NCBI RefSeq assembly: GCF_019443125.1
Contig: NZ_JAHYXK010000005.1
Coordinates: forward strand, 62,001-126,000
Source: Pontibacter aydingkolensis
Lineage (GTDB): Bacteria > Bacteroidota > Bacteroidia > Cytophagales > Hymenobacteraceae
Reading direction: 5' to 3'
DNA: 64,000 nt
A program made the translations under genes and the position numbers. Below the pieces are notes generated by a model. It saw only the letters and a program-made list of their open reading frames with translations. It was not told the DNA's origin and made no database searches. Shown piece by piece: positions 10,251 to 19,649 of this stretch (its first letter is position 1; the number at the start of each line of letters is the position of its first letter).

Positions 10251-10283
10251 AAAAAAAGGCGACTTTTGCAAGTCGCCTTTTTT
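10251..10283. terminator. Bidirectional terminator between uvrC and gldN
   Basis: The hairpin AAGGCGACTT-TTGC-AAGTCGCCTT is flanked by A7 on the left and T6 on the right, so it can end both the uvrC transcript and the facing gldN transcript. Confidence 0.88.
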
Positions 10284-10300
10284 GATTTATACTTTTTGTA

Positions 10301-11158
10301 CTAGTAGCTCCACAAGCTGTATTCGTACTCAATTAATGCTTCTGCAGCATCCTGAGCAGCTAACAAGCCTTTTTTACCTCCGCCGTAGATATCAGAAAGA
10401 CCTCTATCATTAGGGTTAGATATTTTAGTGATGTATGAGCTAAATAACCACAGGTCAAATGCATCTGCCAGGTTTTTGTGCTGGGCATCGTTCTGTGCAT
10501 TATACCATATGGCAACATCCGGGTTATTGCGGAACACTCTAACCAGATCACTCATTTTAAAGCTTGCAACTGGCATCTCTATACCTAGCGGATGCAGCGT
10601 TGATGGCACTTTTAATGAGATCGTCTGGATGTCGTGGTACATGCGTGAACGCTTTTTATCGAACACTACATTCTCCTTTAACTCCAATAGGTATAATTGC
10701 TTCGGGAAATACTCATTGCTTACAGGAGCGGCATCAGCTGCAGCATCTTTACCTAGTGCAGCACCCCAAGGGTCATCTTCCTGCTTCTGCTTTCCAAAGC
10801 CGGCAGCAATTTCTTCATCAGTTAGCTGCTCGCCTGTTTCTTTTGGAGTGATGTTAGCCATGAATTCCTCTCTCGTGATCGGCGTGCTTACAGAGTCAGT
10901 CTTGTAGGCTACAAGCTCTCCGCTTTTAACAGCATTGATGATGATCTTTGTTATTTCTCTGTTTTCAGAGAACAAAGGCCTGTTTTGCTTTTCACGTAAG
11001 TCTATTTTGCGCCATACTGTTTTCTTAAACAGTACATCATGCTCCGGAATAGGTCTTGCTGAAGGATTGCTTGATGCAGTAGTTGATACCTGCTGTGCCA
11101 TGGCACCCGCTGATAACATAATGCCTGCTGCTACACCTATTACTTTAACTAATTTCAT
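10301..11158 (-). CDS. gldN: Type IX secretion/gliding protein GldN (PorN)
   Basis: A 285-residue periplasmic protein with a cleavable signal peptide (MKLVKVIGVAAGIMLSAGAMA). It forms the periplasmic ring of the type IX secretion system together with GldK. It is the last gene of porP-gldK-gldL-gldM-gldN, 20 bases after gldM. Conserved features are the WRKIDLREKQN segment just after the signal peptide and the C-terminal YEYSLWSY. Length fits the family. Confidence 0.95.
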   Translation of the reverse strand: MKLVKVIGVAAGIMLSAGAMAQQVSTTASSNPSARPIPEHDVLFKKTVWRKIDLREKQNRPLFSENREITKIIINAVKSGELVAYKTDSVSTPITREEFMANITPKETGEQLTDEEIAAGFGKQKQEDDPWGAALGKDAAADAAPVSNEYFPKQLYLLELKENVVFDKKRSRMYHDIQTISLKVPSTLHPLGIEMPVASFKMSDLVRVFRNNPDVAIWYNAQNDAQHKNLADAFDLWLFSSYITKISNPNDRGLSDIYGGGKKGLLAAQDAAEALIEYEYSLWSY

Positions 11159-11178
11159 ACTCCTGTAATAATCGTTTT

Positions 11179-12777
11179 TTAGTTCAGAGGAACAATGAAG
11201 TTTCCATCTCCTGTTTTGGCATCAACGGCTTCACCTCTATAGTTAAGGCGTTTTACGTCTAATACCTCAATTACAACTCTGTCGCCTTTATTTGCCTTCG
11301 CAGCAAAGTTAGACAGGTTTGCAGTTGGGCCATTATATTCGCCTGTTTCGATTGGTGAATTTCCTCTTACAAGGTAGGCTCTCCACTTTGTTACTCTATA
11401 ACGTGCTTCGTTAGGTAATAATTGTTTGAAGCCTTCATCAGCTACTGCCTGTATTTCTACTGCTCTGATAGACTGCGCAGGAACACCGCGCTTAACATCT
11501 ATTGGGCGGCCATTTACCAACGGAACAAGCTCTGGCTTAGGCATTGGTCTTACTTTAAATCTTTCAGAGCCGATTGCGTTGCCGCCACTATTTACGTTGA
11601 TTGTTACTTCAGTAGAGTTAGGGATGATTGTTACCATACCTTTTTTAGCACCCTTGATAGCAGAACCACCGCTGGCAGTAAAGCTAGGATCGTAGATTGC
11701 ACCAAGTGCAGGAACCTGTATATTCAGTTCGTTAGCACAACCAAAGTATAATGCCTGAACCGCTGCAGACTGCACCTGGATAACTGGTTTTGCAACAATG
11801 TACTCTTCAGTTACAGTAAACGTAGTATCGCGCCCGCCCTGGTTAATTGTTACTTGACCTTTCCAGGTTTGCTTTGAATTACCCTCTGCATCATAGTTTG
11901 AAGCTGAAGCGGTAAACTCTACCTGACCTAAGCCGTTAACAACTTTTACAGGCTTGCCCTGATAACTCATTGTTGGAACAATCGCATCAGAAGAAGCAGC
12001 GATAAACATATCCGCTTTATACTTTGTACCAGCTGCTACTGTCTTAGACTCAGCTCTGGCCATTGCAAATATCTTCTCAAATTTGATAATGTCAGCACCT
12101 ACTTTTTGTGCAAGCTGCTGCAAAGCATCTGCTTCATACTTCAGAACTTCGTTTTCTTTCTGAGAAAGAACTGCCAAAGCAGCTACCATCGGTGTTTCAC
12201 CAAAGTTTAGCTCTGCAAAGTCTTTATTCTTCTGCGATTTGTCATTCTTAGCAACAGGATCTTCTTTGCCATCATAAGCAAGTTGATCTGGAGTGTTTGG
12301 ATTATACTGCTTTAGGAATTTAGCATAGTCATTTAGCTTATCCTTTAGTTTGTATGCTTCCCCGTTTCTCTTGTTCGCCGCGCCAATCATCATCATGGCA
12401 ACTTTGTCCTCCCCACTTGGGTTGGCATACTGATTTGGGTCATCTTCGCTTACGCCACCTGTAGTCTTAATAAGATCTTCTCTCAATGAGCGAATGTATG
12501 TTACTAATTCAGTGGTCTGCTGTCTGATCTCCTCGGCACTTTTCATTACTCGTGCGTCTGCGGATCTATTACCGCCTTTATCTACAGCGGATTTTATATT
12601 GGATAGAACGCCGGCATTATCTGTTTGTGTCTTCCCGTTCACTCCCATCAAACTTTGATCGAGGAACTGGAATTTTAACAGGATAGCCGAGTTCACTTGT
12701 AGGGCGAGAAGGGCGGTCAGTACGAGGTACATCATACCGATCATCTTCTGCCGTGGTGTCTCTTTTCCTCCAGCCAT
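11179..12777 (-). CDS. gldM: Type IX secretion/gliding motor protein GldM (PorM)
   Basis: A 532-residue inner-membrane protein with a single N-terminal helix (IGMMYLVLTALLALQVNSAIL, quoted in part) and a long periplasmic part of stacked domains. GldM pairs with GldL as the proton-driven rotary motor and transmits force to the GldK/GldN ring. The opening MAGGKETPRQKM is highly typical. Two AAGTATA heptamers fall here, the only two in the whole gld cluster. Confidence 0.96.
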   Translation of the reverse strand: MAGGKETPRQKMIGMMYLVLTALLALQVNSAILLKFQFLDQSLMGVNGKTQTDNAGVLSNIKSAVDKGGNRSADARVMKSAEEIRQQTTELVTYIRSLREDLIKTTGGVSEDDPNQYANPSGEDKVAMMMIGAANKRNGEAYKLKDKLNDYAKFLKQYNPNTPDQLAYDGKEDPVAKNDKSQKNKDFAELNFGETPMVAALAVLSQKENEVLKYEADALQQLAQKVGADIIKFEKIFAMARAESKTVAAGTKYKADMFIAASSDAIVPTMSYQGKPVKVVNGLGQVEFTASASNYDAEGNSKQTWKGQVTINQGGRDTTFTVTEEYIVAKPVIQVQSAAVQALYFGCANELNIQVPALGAIYDPSFTASGGSAIKGAKKGMVTIIPNSTEVTINVNSGGNAIGSERFKVRPMPKPELVPLVNGRPIDVKRGVPAQSIRAVEIQAVADEGFKQLLPNEARYRVTKWRAYLVRGNSPIETGEYNGPTANLSNFAAKANKGDRVVIEVLDVKRLNYRGEAVDAKTGDGNFIVPLN

Positions 12778-12827
12778 TTTTAACTACTTTAACTGTTGTT
12801 TTCTTGTTGATTTAGAACTTCTGAGAA

Positions 12828-13625
12828 TTAACCACGCATAGCTGTCAGCATGTTACCATACACTGTGTTTAACGAGTGCAGGTTCTGCGTTAAGCGCGAA
12901 ACTTCTTCTTTGAATTGTTCTGTGTCTTTGCTGGCGTCAGTTAAATTTTCCATGGCCATTGTCAGGTTGCCATAGAATTTATTCATCGCCTTCAGATGGT
13001 TATTTGCGTCCTGAAGTTCCATTTCGTAAACAGCGTTCAGTGCTCCCAGGTTCCTGGTCATGTCCTGAATCTGGTTGTGGTACTCTTTTGCGTCTACTGT
13101 AGAGCCAGCCATGTGCGACAATGCCTCTGCTGTTGTAGCATATGCCTTGTTCATGTTATCCAACTGGTCAGCAGCAGCTCTTACACGTACAGTATAATCC
13201 TGAGTTGCTACAGTAGCCTGGCTCATATCTGTTAATTGTGCAGTTGTTTCGCTAAGTCTGTTCAAGCCTAATCCAAGGCTGTTGATAGTATCTGGCGTGA
13301 TATCTGCATCACGCATCATGTCATCAAGTTTTTTAGTTAATGAAGATCCTCCAGATACGGAAGGAGCCATCAAAGCCTCTCCTGAATAATCATCTGCTAG
13401 CTGAGGGTAAACTCTAGCCCAATCCGGATCATGTGGCTGCGGCTGGAACGCACTTAAGGCAAAGATAACAGCCTCAGTTCCTAGACCCACAATTAGCATT
13501 ATGTCGGCACCAGCCCAGTGCTGGATCTTAAATAATGCTCCGACAATTACGACTGCTGCACCAATACCATAAATTTTAGGCATCAATACGTCGTATAAAA
13601 AGCTGCGACCTTTAGGTTTGCTCAT
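12828..13625 (-). CDS. gldL: Type IX secretion/gliding motor protein GldL (PorL)
   Basis: A 265-residue inner-membrane motor subunit with two helices (about 13-31 and 38-57) and a long cytoplasmic coiled-coil-like tail. The helix-1/loop region IYGIGAAVVIVGALFKIQHW is diagnostic; the acidic residue in helix 2 (VGLGTEAVIF, Glu) is the expected proton-path carboxylate. It sits between gldK and gldM. Confidence 0.96.
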   Translation of the reverse strand: MSKPKGRSFLYDVLMPKIYGIGAAVVIVGALFKIQHWAGADIMLIVGLGTEAVIFALSAFQPQPHDPDWARVYPQLADDYSGEALMAPSVSGGSSLTKKLDDMMRDADITPDTINSLGLGLNRLSETTAQLTDMSQATVATQDYTVRVRAAADQLDNMNKAYATTAEALSHMAGSTVDAKEYHNQIQDMTRNLGALNAVYEMELQDANNHLKAMNKFYGNLTMAMENLTDASKDTEQFKEEVSRLTQNLHSLNTVYGNMLTAMRG

Positions 13626-13689
13626 TTTGATTTAATTAATAAGTGAACGATTGGATTATAGGGTTTTGTAAATTTGGGTTTTGTAATTA

Positions 13690-14709
13690 CTATCTGAATT
13701 CTCTGCCTGAAGATCTGCCTAAGTAGATCATGGCGTTACGGAAGCCAACAAATGATCTGGCTGAGTCTTGGTATTCAAAATTACGTGTACCTGTTTCCAG
13801 GAAATAAGCAATATCTTTCCACGAACCACCTCTTATAACTTTTCTTGGCTCGTTATCATCATTGTATACTGGGTTCAAATCCCATACTACCGGAACAGAA
13901 GCATCATAGTAAGCATCTTCGCACCATTCTGCTACGTTACCGGCCATATCATATAGGCCAAAGTCATTAGGGAAATATTGTGCTACCGGAGCAGTATATG
14001 AGAAACCATCACTATAATAGTCGCCGCGGCCTGGCTTAAAGTTAGCCAGCAAGCAGCCTTTGCCATTGCGTAGATAAGGTCCGCCCCAAGGGAAAACAGA
14101 CATATCGCGTCCGCCTCTTGCAGCGTACTCCCACTCCGCTTCTGTTGGCAAACGGAATTTAGGCATTGGTGCACGTCCGTCTTCAGCATTTGCAGCATTC
14201 TTCAGTTTTGTTCTCCAATCACTGAAGTATTTTGCAGCAAACCAGTCTACACCTACCACCGGATAGTCATCAAAGGCAGGATGAGAGAAATAGTATTCCA
14301 TCAGGGGATCACCCATGTGGTAACTAAAATCTTTTACCCATACAGTTGTATCTGGATATAGTTGAGTCATCACAAACTCTTCACCTAACACATCTAAAGA
14401 GTCTTCCATCATCACCTGGATAAACTGGCGGTACTCATTGTTTGTGATCTCAGTTTCATCCATATAAAAGCCACTGATAGTCACCTGCTTGTTCAGGTTG
14501 GCCATAGAAGCTGCTATATCCTGATCGGCCTGGCCCATGTGAAATGTACCACCCGGACAAGGCACCATACCATAAGGCACTTCCTGAGCATTGTACTCCG
14601 GACGGTCATCTACACCCACAAGATCGCCCTGTGGTCCTCTTCTAAGTCCGCAGCTTGCAAGCAGTACTACCGCCAAAGCGAAGGAAGACAGCTTAAGTAG
14701 TTTGTTCAT
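13690..14709 (-). CDS. gldK: Type IX secretion/gliding lipoprotein GldK (PorK)
   Basis: A 339-residue outer-membrane lipoprotein with lipobox LLASC near residue 20 and a formylglycine-generating-enzyme-like fold. Typical motifs of that fold are GGTFHMG, RLPTEAEWEYAARGG, AGNVAEWCEDAYYD and KVIRGGSWKD. In type IX systems the fold is structural rather than enzymatic: GldK forms a ring with GldN. It has its own candidate promoter at 14772. Confidence 0.96.
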   Translation of the reverse strand: MNKLLKLSSFALAVVLLASCGLRRGPQGDLVGVDDRPEYNAQEVPYGMVPCPGGTFHMGQADQDIAASMANLNKQVTISGFYMDETEITNNEYRQFIQVMMEDSLDVLGEEFVMTQLYPDTTVWVKDFSYHMGDPLMEYYFSHPAFDDYPVVGVDWFAAKYFSDWRTKLKNAANAEDGRAPMPKFRLPTEAEWEYAARGGRDMSVFPWGGPYLRNGKGCLLANFKPGRGDYYSDGFSYTAPVAQYFPNDFGLYDMAGNVAEWCEDAYYDASVPVVWDLNPVYNDDNEPRKVIRGGSWKDIAYFLETGTRNFEYQDSARSFVGFRNAMIYLGRSSGREFR

Positions 14710-14771
14710 ATTGAGTAATAAAAAGTAAATTTTTCCAGCAATATTAATTTAATACACTTTTTCGAGTGTAG

Positions 14772-14779
14772 CAAATATA
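14772..14779 (-). promoter_or_regulatory. Candidate -7 box of gldK
   Basis: TATATTTG on the minus strand, 62 bases above the gldK ATG, fits TAnnTTTG. It lies in a 225-base AT-rich gap after porP, so gldKLMN may be transcribed separately as well as from porP. Confidence 0.45.
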
Positions 14780-14934
14780 AAAGGTTTAACAACAAATAAA
14801 AAACAATTCATCACGACACATATTTATTATTTTTTAACGCCGTAATAAACTGATTATTATTATAATAGAATCTATTTTTTTACATCATTTTTCTAAGAAG
14901 CACTATGGAGCTACCCCTTCTTAGTTATATTTTT

Positions 14935-15894
14935 TTATCTGGAGAAGTTATACCGTGGCGTTCTTACTGGGGGCTTAAACCTGATCACAGGCTCTGGTAA
15001 TCTGTAGTTTACCATAACTTCATGGGAAGTAGGCGCTTTTGCCTCCCGGTTAAATGTTGTGAAATCAAACGCATACCCTACTCTTAAAGCATTATCTTCA
15101 AATAAAGACAATCCAATAAGCGCACTAACAGCTTCTTTATGTCGATAATTCACTCCGGCCCAATATTTTTCACTGTAAGTGAGTCTTGTACCCGCATCAA
15201 AAGAAAATGTTTCGGTATCATGCTTTAAAAGAACTGTAGGAGTTACTTCCAGGTTGTTGGAAACCGCCAGATTATAGCCGGCGGTCACATAGATATGGTT
15301 CTCTCCGAGAAACTTGCCTGTGCCAGCTCTTGCAGAATCTGCGAACTCATACTGTGCATTTAAAAGATTTGTTACACCACCACCGGCATAAAATGTTTCA
15401 GACTGGTACCACACACCTGCTCCCAAATCATACTTTGTGTCAGAAGTGTTAAAAGGCACACTCGGATCTCCCTCATCAATGGCTCTGTATCTGCCTTTCT
15501 TTATATTATTTAGATTACCCTGTATGCCTAGCCCAAGCTTATTCTCACCAATGTTTATATGAAAAGAGTAGGATATTGCTGCAGTAAGAAAAGTAGTATT
15601 GGCAATTTTGTCGCGCATCAGGTTTATGCCTAATCCACCATGCAGCAGCCTCACCGGAGCATGGGCAGTTAAAAGCAATGTCTGAGGAGATCCGCCATCA
15701 TCAAAAGTAGCATCATAGCCCAACCATTGATAGCGGTAAATCGACATTATTTCCGGACGATTTGTTATACCTGTATAAGCCGGGCTTATCTGCATGCCAT
15801 TAAAGCCGTAGTGGGTGAACTGCGGTTGTTGCTGGCCCCATGCCATGGTCTGGCAAAACAGCATCAGCAACAGAAGGGGTAGAAGCTTTCTCAT
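14935..15894 (-). CDS. porP: PorP/SprF family type IX secretion outer-membrane protein
   Basis: A roughly 320-residue outer-membrane beta-barrel with signal peptide (MRKLLPLLLLMLFCQTMAWG). The QPQFTHYGFNGMQISPAYTG opening and repeated GVNYRHKEAVSALIGL-type strands are typical of the PorP/SprF family, which tethers the periplasmic ring and peptidoglycan-binding parts to the outer membrane. I prefer ATG at 15894 over the TTG at 15906. It precedes gldK in the classical porPKLMN order. A strong promoter match lies at 15950-15981. Confidence 0.92.
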   Translation of the reverse strand: MRKLLPLLLLMLFCQTMAWGQQQPQFTHYGFNGMQISPAYTGITNRPEIMSIYRYQWLGYDATFDDGGSPQTLLLTAHAPVRLLHGGLGINLMRDKIANTTFLTAAISYSFHINIGENKLGLGIQGNLNNIKKGRYRAIDEGDPSVPFNTSDTKYDLGAGVWYQSETFYAGGGVTNLLNAQYEFADSARAGTGKFLGENHIYVTAGYNLAVSNNLEVTPTVLLKHDTETFSFDAGTRLTYSEKYWAGVNYRHKEAVSALIGLSLFEDNALRVGYAFDFTTFNREAKAPTSHEVMVNYRLPEPVIRFKPPVRTPRYNFSR

Positions 15895-15949
15895 AGGCGA
15901 TAGCAAGAAGGCAAGATTTTATATGATCCGGTAAAGAGAAGCACTAGAC

Positions 15950-15981
15950 CAAATATAGTTATTTAACGTTAAAACGCAAAA
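15950..15981 (-). promoter_or_regulatory. porP promoter (-33 TTTTG, 19-base spacer, -7 TATATTTG)
   Basis: On the minus strand TTTTG (15977-15981) and TATATTTG (15950-15957) are 19 bases apart, which is the spacing known for the Bacteroidota housekeeping sigma factor. The transcript would start near 15943, about 50 bases before the porP ATG. The spacer and -33 box are buried inside the nested inverted repeat 15956-16060. Confidence 0.65.
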
Positions 15982-16060
15982 GCTAGTATAATTCTTACGA
16001 TACTAGCTTTTGCGTTTTAATATTAAGTAAAACCTGAATAAAAGTTACGTTAAATAACTA
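15956..16060. repeat. Nested inverted repeat between hemD and porP
   Basis: Outer perfect 14-bp arms TAGTTATTTAACGT (15956-15969) and ACGTTAAATAACTA (16047-16060) enclose an inner hairpin whose 21-bp perfect arms end at 16020 (inner core AAAACGCAAAAGC...GCTTTTGCGTTTT, loop about 10 bases); the arms abut or share a base. The right outer arm contains the hemD stop codon. The inner hairpin can terminate hemD, and the same DNA forms the porP promoter. Confidence 0.8.
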
Positions 16061-16864
16061 TTTTTTCGTCTCCTTCTTTTTCTGATTCTGAATGTATACT
16101 TCTATTGCGCCTGTCATAGAAGGGGCATTTGGCATAGGTGCTTCAATATCCAGCTCCAAGCCTGCATCTCTTACTGCCTTGGCAGTTGTAGGACCAAATG
16201 CAGCTATACGCGTATTATTTTGCTTAAAGTCCGGGAAGTTGATGAAAAGAGATGTTATACCAGATGGGCTAAAAAATGCCAGGCAATCATACGTTACATC
16301 ATCTAAGTCTGACAAGTCAGCTGCTACAGTCTTATAGATAATAGCCTCTGAGTGCTTTATCTTGTTGGCCTGCAAAAACTCAGGAATATCCTCTTTGCGG
16401 ATGTTAGAGCATGGGAACAGGAAATTTTCGTTCTTGTGCTTCTTGATCACCTCAAACAGATCCTTAGCCGTTTTTTCGCCAACAAACAACTTGCGCTTGC
16501 GCAATGTAATGTACTTTTGCAGATAGTAAGCCGTTTGATCAGAAATACAGAAGTACTTCATATCGGCAGGCATCTCGATTTTGCTTTCCTGGCAGATCCT
16601 GAAAAAGTGATCTACAGCATTACGGCTTGTAAAAATAACAGCAGTATGCGAAAGTATGTCTACTTTATCCTTTCTAAACTCTTTGAAAGGCACTGGCTCT
16701 ACCTCAATAAAAGCTCTGAAGTCTACTTTGATATCATACTTTTCTGCAATTGATAAGTATGGAGAGTTATCTGTGGTAGGCTGTGGCTGTGTAACCAGAA
16801 TACTCTTTATAGGAATCTTGTGTCTTTCAGGGTTTGCACTTCCCTTTTCTTTACTTTCAGCCAT
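16058..16864 (-). CDS. hemD: Uroporphyrinogen-III synthase
   Basis: A 268-residue cytoplasmic protein with the HemD two-lobe pattern: IKSILVTQPQ at the start of lobe one, VIFTSRNAVDHFF, DCLAFFSPSGITSLF and AAFGPTTAKAVRDAGL in lobe two. It closes hydroxymethylbilane to uroporphyrinogen III in heme synthesis. Catalytic residues are poorly conserved in this family, so the call rests on the overall pattern. Lys-rich tails flank the domain. It follows a DUF4271 gene, as it does in other Bacteroidota. Confidence 0.88.
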   Translation of the reverse strand: MAESKEKGSANPERHKIPIKSILVTQPQPTTDNSPYLSIAEKYDIKVDFRAFIEVEPVPFKEFRKDKVDILSHTAVIFTSRNAVDHFFRICQESKIEMPADMKYFCISDQTAYYLQKYITLRKRKLFVGEKTAKDLFEVIKKHKNENFLFPCSNIRKEDIPEFLQANKIKHSEAIIYKTVAADLSDLDDVTYDCLAFFSPSGITSLFINFPDFKQNNTRIAAFGPTTAKAVRDAGLELDIEAPMPNAPSMTGAIEVYIQNQKKKETKK

Positions 16865-16918
16865 ATAATAAATGCGGTTTTTAAACTTTCACCTGCGCTA
16901 CCGCTGCAAACTGTGTTT

Positions 16919-18103
16919 TTAGAAACTAAAAACAATTAATTTCAACACGATTGCCAGCGGAATTACTTCCGTGGCGCAAAGGTATGAAAATAAATGCAAA
17001 TTTAGTACAGTAGCTTTCTTATTTACTACTACAAACACCCGCAGCACAGCAAGCAACAACAGTAACGATACCAGCACATTAGACACCATTAAAATAATCT
17101 CTGGGATGTAAGCATTCATGGAAAGATACAACAGCATCACAAAAGGCAGGAAAATGCCCAGGAAAAGAAGAGTTTTTATAAACTCTCTGTACTGTACCTC
17201 TACTACCTCTTCTAAGCCAAAGATATAAGCCATGATCTTCAGAAAAAGGTATTTAATTATTATAAAAACGAATATTACCAAAGTATAAAGGCTGATCTTG
17301 GTTGTGATATCCGCCTCTGATACCGGGAACAAACGATTAAAAAGCCGGATATGCTGCACATTAGTATGAATGGCCGCAATAAGCAGCGCCAAAGACAATG
17401 AAAATGCTAATATAAACAGGATACTTGACCACGAGCTAATAGGCTTTGCCAATACACCCTCATCAAGTCGATTAGTACGCCCGCCAGCTCTTACATCAAA
17501 TAAAGCCTGAAAATCGGAAGGATAATTCATTCGCAACCACCCATACACAAGTCCAATAACAAGCAGGAAAATTATAAATGTATTCTGATTAACGTAGTCC
17601 CGAATCCGGATAGAAAGTGGGCGCTGCCCCGGCTCTTTATCCTGACTTATCTGTTGCACATCGTTGTAAAACCCTTTTATGTTAGGCTGCTGCGATGGGT
17701 GCCACACTGTAAGCAACACTTTACCCGTTGCAGGTTTCAAATCGCTTACAAAAGCTGACAGGTTAAGTTTATATGTTGCAGTAGAGTCGGCTTTAAAAAT
17801 TAATTTATTGTTCAGAAAAAGGCTTAAATCCTTTTGAGCCGTAAATCCGATCAGAAAGGGCTGAGAGGGCGCTATTGTAACCCACTGGTGTAATGATCGC
17901 TGTTTTGAGTGCACACTAGCTACATAGGGAACCAACTCCTGTGTCTCACTCTGGTACACGAGCCACTCACTGGTTAAGGTATTGCTTTGCTCTAATGGCA
18001 GTACCTGCGCTGCTGTTTTTGGCAACAGGTTAAGCAGAGCTGCAATTAAAAAGGCAAAATATAAATAACCTGCCTTAGGCTTTAGAAACACTCTGCGCAC
18101 CAC
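16919..18103 (-). CDS. DUF4271 membrane protein
   Basis: A 394-residue protein with a signal-like first helix, an exported N-terminal domain (about 30-165) and a C-terminal half with six to seven membrane helices. This is the layout of the DUF4271 family, of unknown function, commonly next to hemD in Bacteroidota. The start is GTG at 18103 and overlaps the end of the upstream transferase gene by 29 bases, suggesting translational coupling. The link to hemD and porP makes an envelope role plausible but unproven. Confidence 0.8.
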   Translation of the reverse strand: MVRRVFLKPKAGYLYFAFLIAALLNLLPKTAAQVLPLEQSNTLTSEWLVYQSETQELVPYVASVHSKQRSLHQWVTIAPSQPFLIGFTAQKDLSLFLNNKLIFKADSTATYKLNLSAFVSDLKPATGKVLLTVWHPSQQPNIKGFYNDVQQISQDKEPGQRPLSIRIRDYVNQNTFIIFLLVIGLVYGWLRMNYPSDFQALFDVRAGGRTNRLDEGVLAKPISSWSSILFILAFSLSLALLIAAIHTNVQHIRLFNRLFPVSEADITTKISLYTLVIFVFIIIKYLFLKIMAYIFGLEEVVEVQYREFIKTLLFLGIFLPFVMLLYLSMNAYIPEIILMVSNVLVSLLLLLAVLRVFVVVNKKATVLNLHLFSYLCATEVIPLAIVLKLIVFSF

Positions 18104-19124
18104 GGGATTTATAAACTCCTAAAAATATACTTAACAGCACAGAAAAGGCAGACAACGCCAATAACACATTAAAATTACCCCATGCGCCGAATGCTACAAC
18201 AAACAAGATAACCGCCAGATTAATGGCAGCCAACACTAATACAGTACCTGTTTGTGACAAACCCATACCCAAAAGATTATGATGTATATGATTCTTGTCT
18301 GGCACAAACGGAGAGGAACCCTTAAGGATGCGTATCAGGAATACGCGAATCGTATCGAAAAGCGGGATGAACAAGACACCCAGCGCCACAGATGGAGCAG
18401 CCGAAACTACGCGCATCTCAATAAACTGAATAGCCAGTACAGAAAGAATAAATCCGCACAATAAAGAACCTGTATCGCCCATAAAAATGGTTGCTTTACG
18501 AAAGTTATACCTTAGAAACCCAAGTATACCCCCCACCAGGCAAAAAGCTACTGTGGCATAATTCCCGTAATCAGCGCCGCCAAGCAAGAAAAAGTAAACC
18601 CCAAACGTGCTGGCTGCGATGACTACCAGCGTGCCGGCGAGGCCATCCAGGCCATCTATCAGGTTAATGGCATTGGTTATTCCAATCACCACTATAAAAG
18701 TAAAGGCGTAACTAGTACCTATTTCCAACTCCCCCACACCAAAAATACCCTGGAAGCTTGTTACTCTGATATCTGCCATAAAAATAACAATGCCCGTGGC
18801 CAGAATCTGTACGGCAAACTTTTTTAAAGCAGATATATTTATCAGATCATCTTTAAGACCTATAAAGAAAAGCATGATGCAGCCAGCCAGCAGCTGCTGC
18901 ACACCGTTGTTAAGATCTGAGAAAATAGTAAGTGCCGACATAAAACCGGCAAACATGGCTCCGCCTCCCAGCCTTGGCGTGGACTCTGCGTGAATAGTAC
19001 GCCCGTTAGGAAGATCCAGAATGTTTTTTAAATGCGCCACTCTTATAATAGAGGGCACAGCAAATATAGCTATAAGGAAAGCCCAACTGGATGCAAGTAT
19101 AAGGGGGAGTAGTTGTTGATCCAT
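18075..19124 (-). CDS. MraY/WecA-type polyprenyl-phosphate sugar-1-phosphate transferase
   Basis: A 349-residue inner-membrane enzyme with about ten helices. Motifs: LPNGRTIHAESTPRLGGGAM, INLIDGLDGLAGT (Asp-rich catalytic loop), MGDTGSLL and the WecA-like DKNHIHHNLL. It most likely moves GlcNAc-1-phosphate (or a related sugar) from UDP to undecaprenyl phosphate to start surface polysaccharide synthesis. The HIHH motif favours WecA over MraY. It shares 29 bases with the DUF4271 gene. Confidence 0.9.
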   Translation of the reverse strand: MDQQLLPLILASSWAFLIAIFAVPSIIRVAHLKNILDLPNGRTIHAESTPRLGGGAMFAGFMSALTIFSDLNNGVQQLLAGCIMLFFIGLKDDLINISALKKFAVQILATGIVIFMADIRVTSFQGIFGVGELEIGTSYAFTFIVVIGITNAINLIDGLDGLAGTLVVIAASTFGVYFFLLGGADYGNYATVAFCLVGGILGFLRYNFRKATIFMGDTGSLLCGFILSVLAIQFIEMRVVSAAPSVALGVLFIPLFDTIRVFLIRILKGSSPFVPDKNHIHHNLLGMGLSQTGTVLVLAAINLAVILFVVAFGAWGNFNVLLALSAFSVLLSIFLGVYKSRGAQSVSKA

Positions 19125-19239
19125 AAAGTTATGGGCAGGGTTAAGCAGTACTTTAAAGTAAATTAATAAACGTTACATTTCCTATATAGGACCTCTTAAC
19201 AACACTTTTGTTCAATTTTATATCTATGGCAGCTGTAAG

Positions 19240-19644
19240 TTAAGAGTGCAGCACGCCCCGCAACTTTAGCATTCCAATGTCGATCAGGTTCTCTTCTGTG
19301 ATAGCGCCGGGTACGAAAACAAATTTCTTGTCGTATATCTGCCTGTCGATATAGTAGCTAACCCAATACTCATTGTTGATATGAAAAATCGCAGGGTCGA
19401 TAGGCTCTATCTTCACAGAGCTTTTAGGCTCTACACGCTCAAACATATGCCGAAGTACAGAGGTCTTTACTTCGTTGCCGTCCAGAATGCCATAGCCCTT
19501 TGAGGTTATAAGCACATTCTCCAGCGGATAATCATTATTGTTTAACAAGTATACATTCCAGACAGCTTCGCCTTGCTCATTTGTTTCGGTGGCAATAGCT
19601 ATTGCAATACCTTCTACCGAGCCAAAATCAATATCCTTTTTCAT
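19240..19644 (-). CDS. Conserved hypothetical protein downstream of lipB
   Basis: A 134-residue soluble protein without signal peptide or membrane helix. It has alternating beta strands (IAIAIATET, VWNVYLLNN, VLITSKGYGILDG) and an acidic end. It begins 5 bases after lipB, so the two are surely cotranscribed. I recognise it as a recurrent Bacteroidota hypothetical but know no function. Confidence 0.8.
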   Translation of the reverse strand: MKKDIDFGSVEGIAIAIATETNEQGEAVWNVYLLNNNDYPLENVLITSKGYGILDGNEVKTSVLRHMFERVEPKSSVKIEPIDPAIFHINNEYWVSYYIDRQIYDKKFVFVPGAITEENLIDIGMLKLRGVLHS

Positions 19645-19649
19645 GTTTA

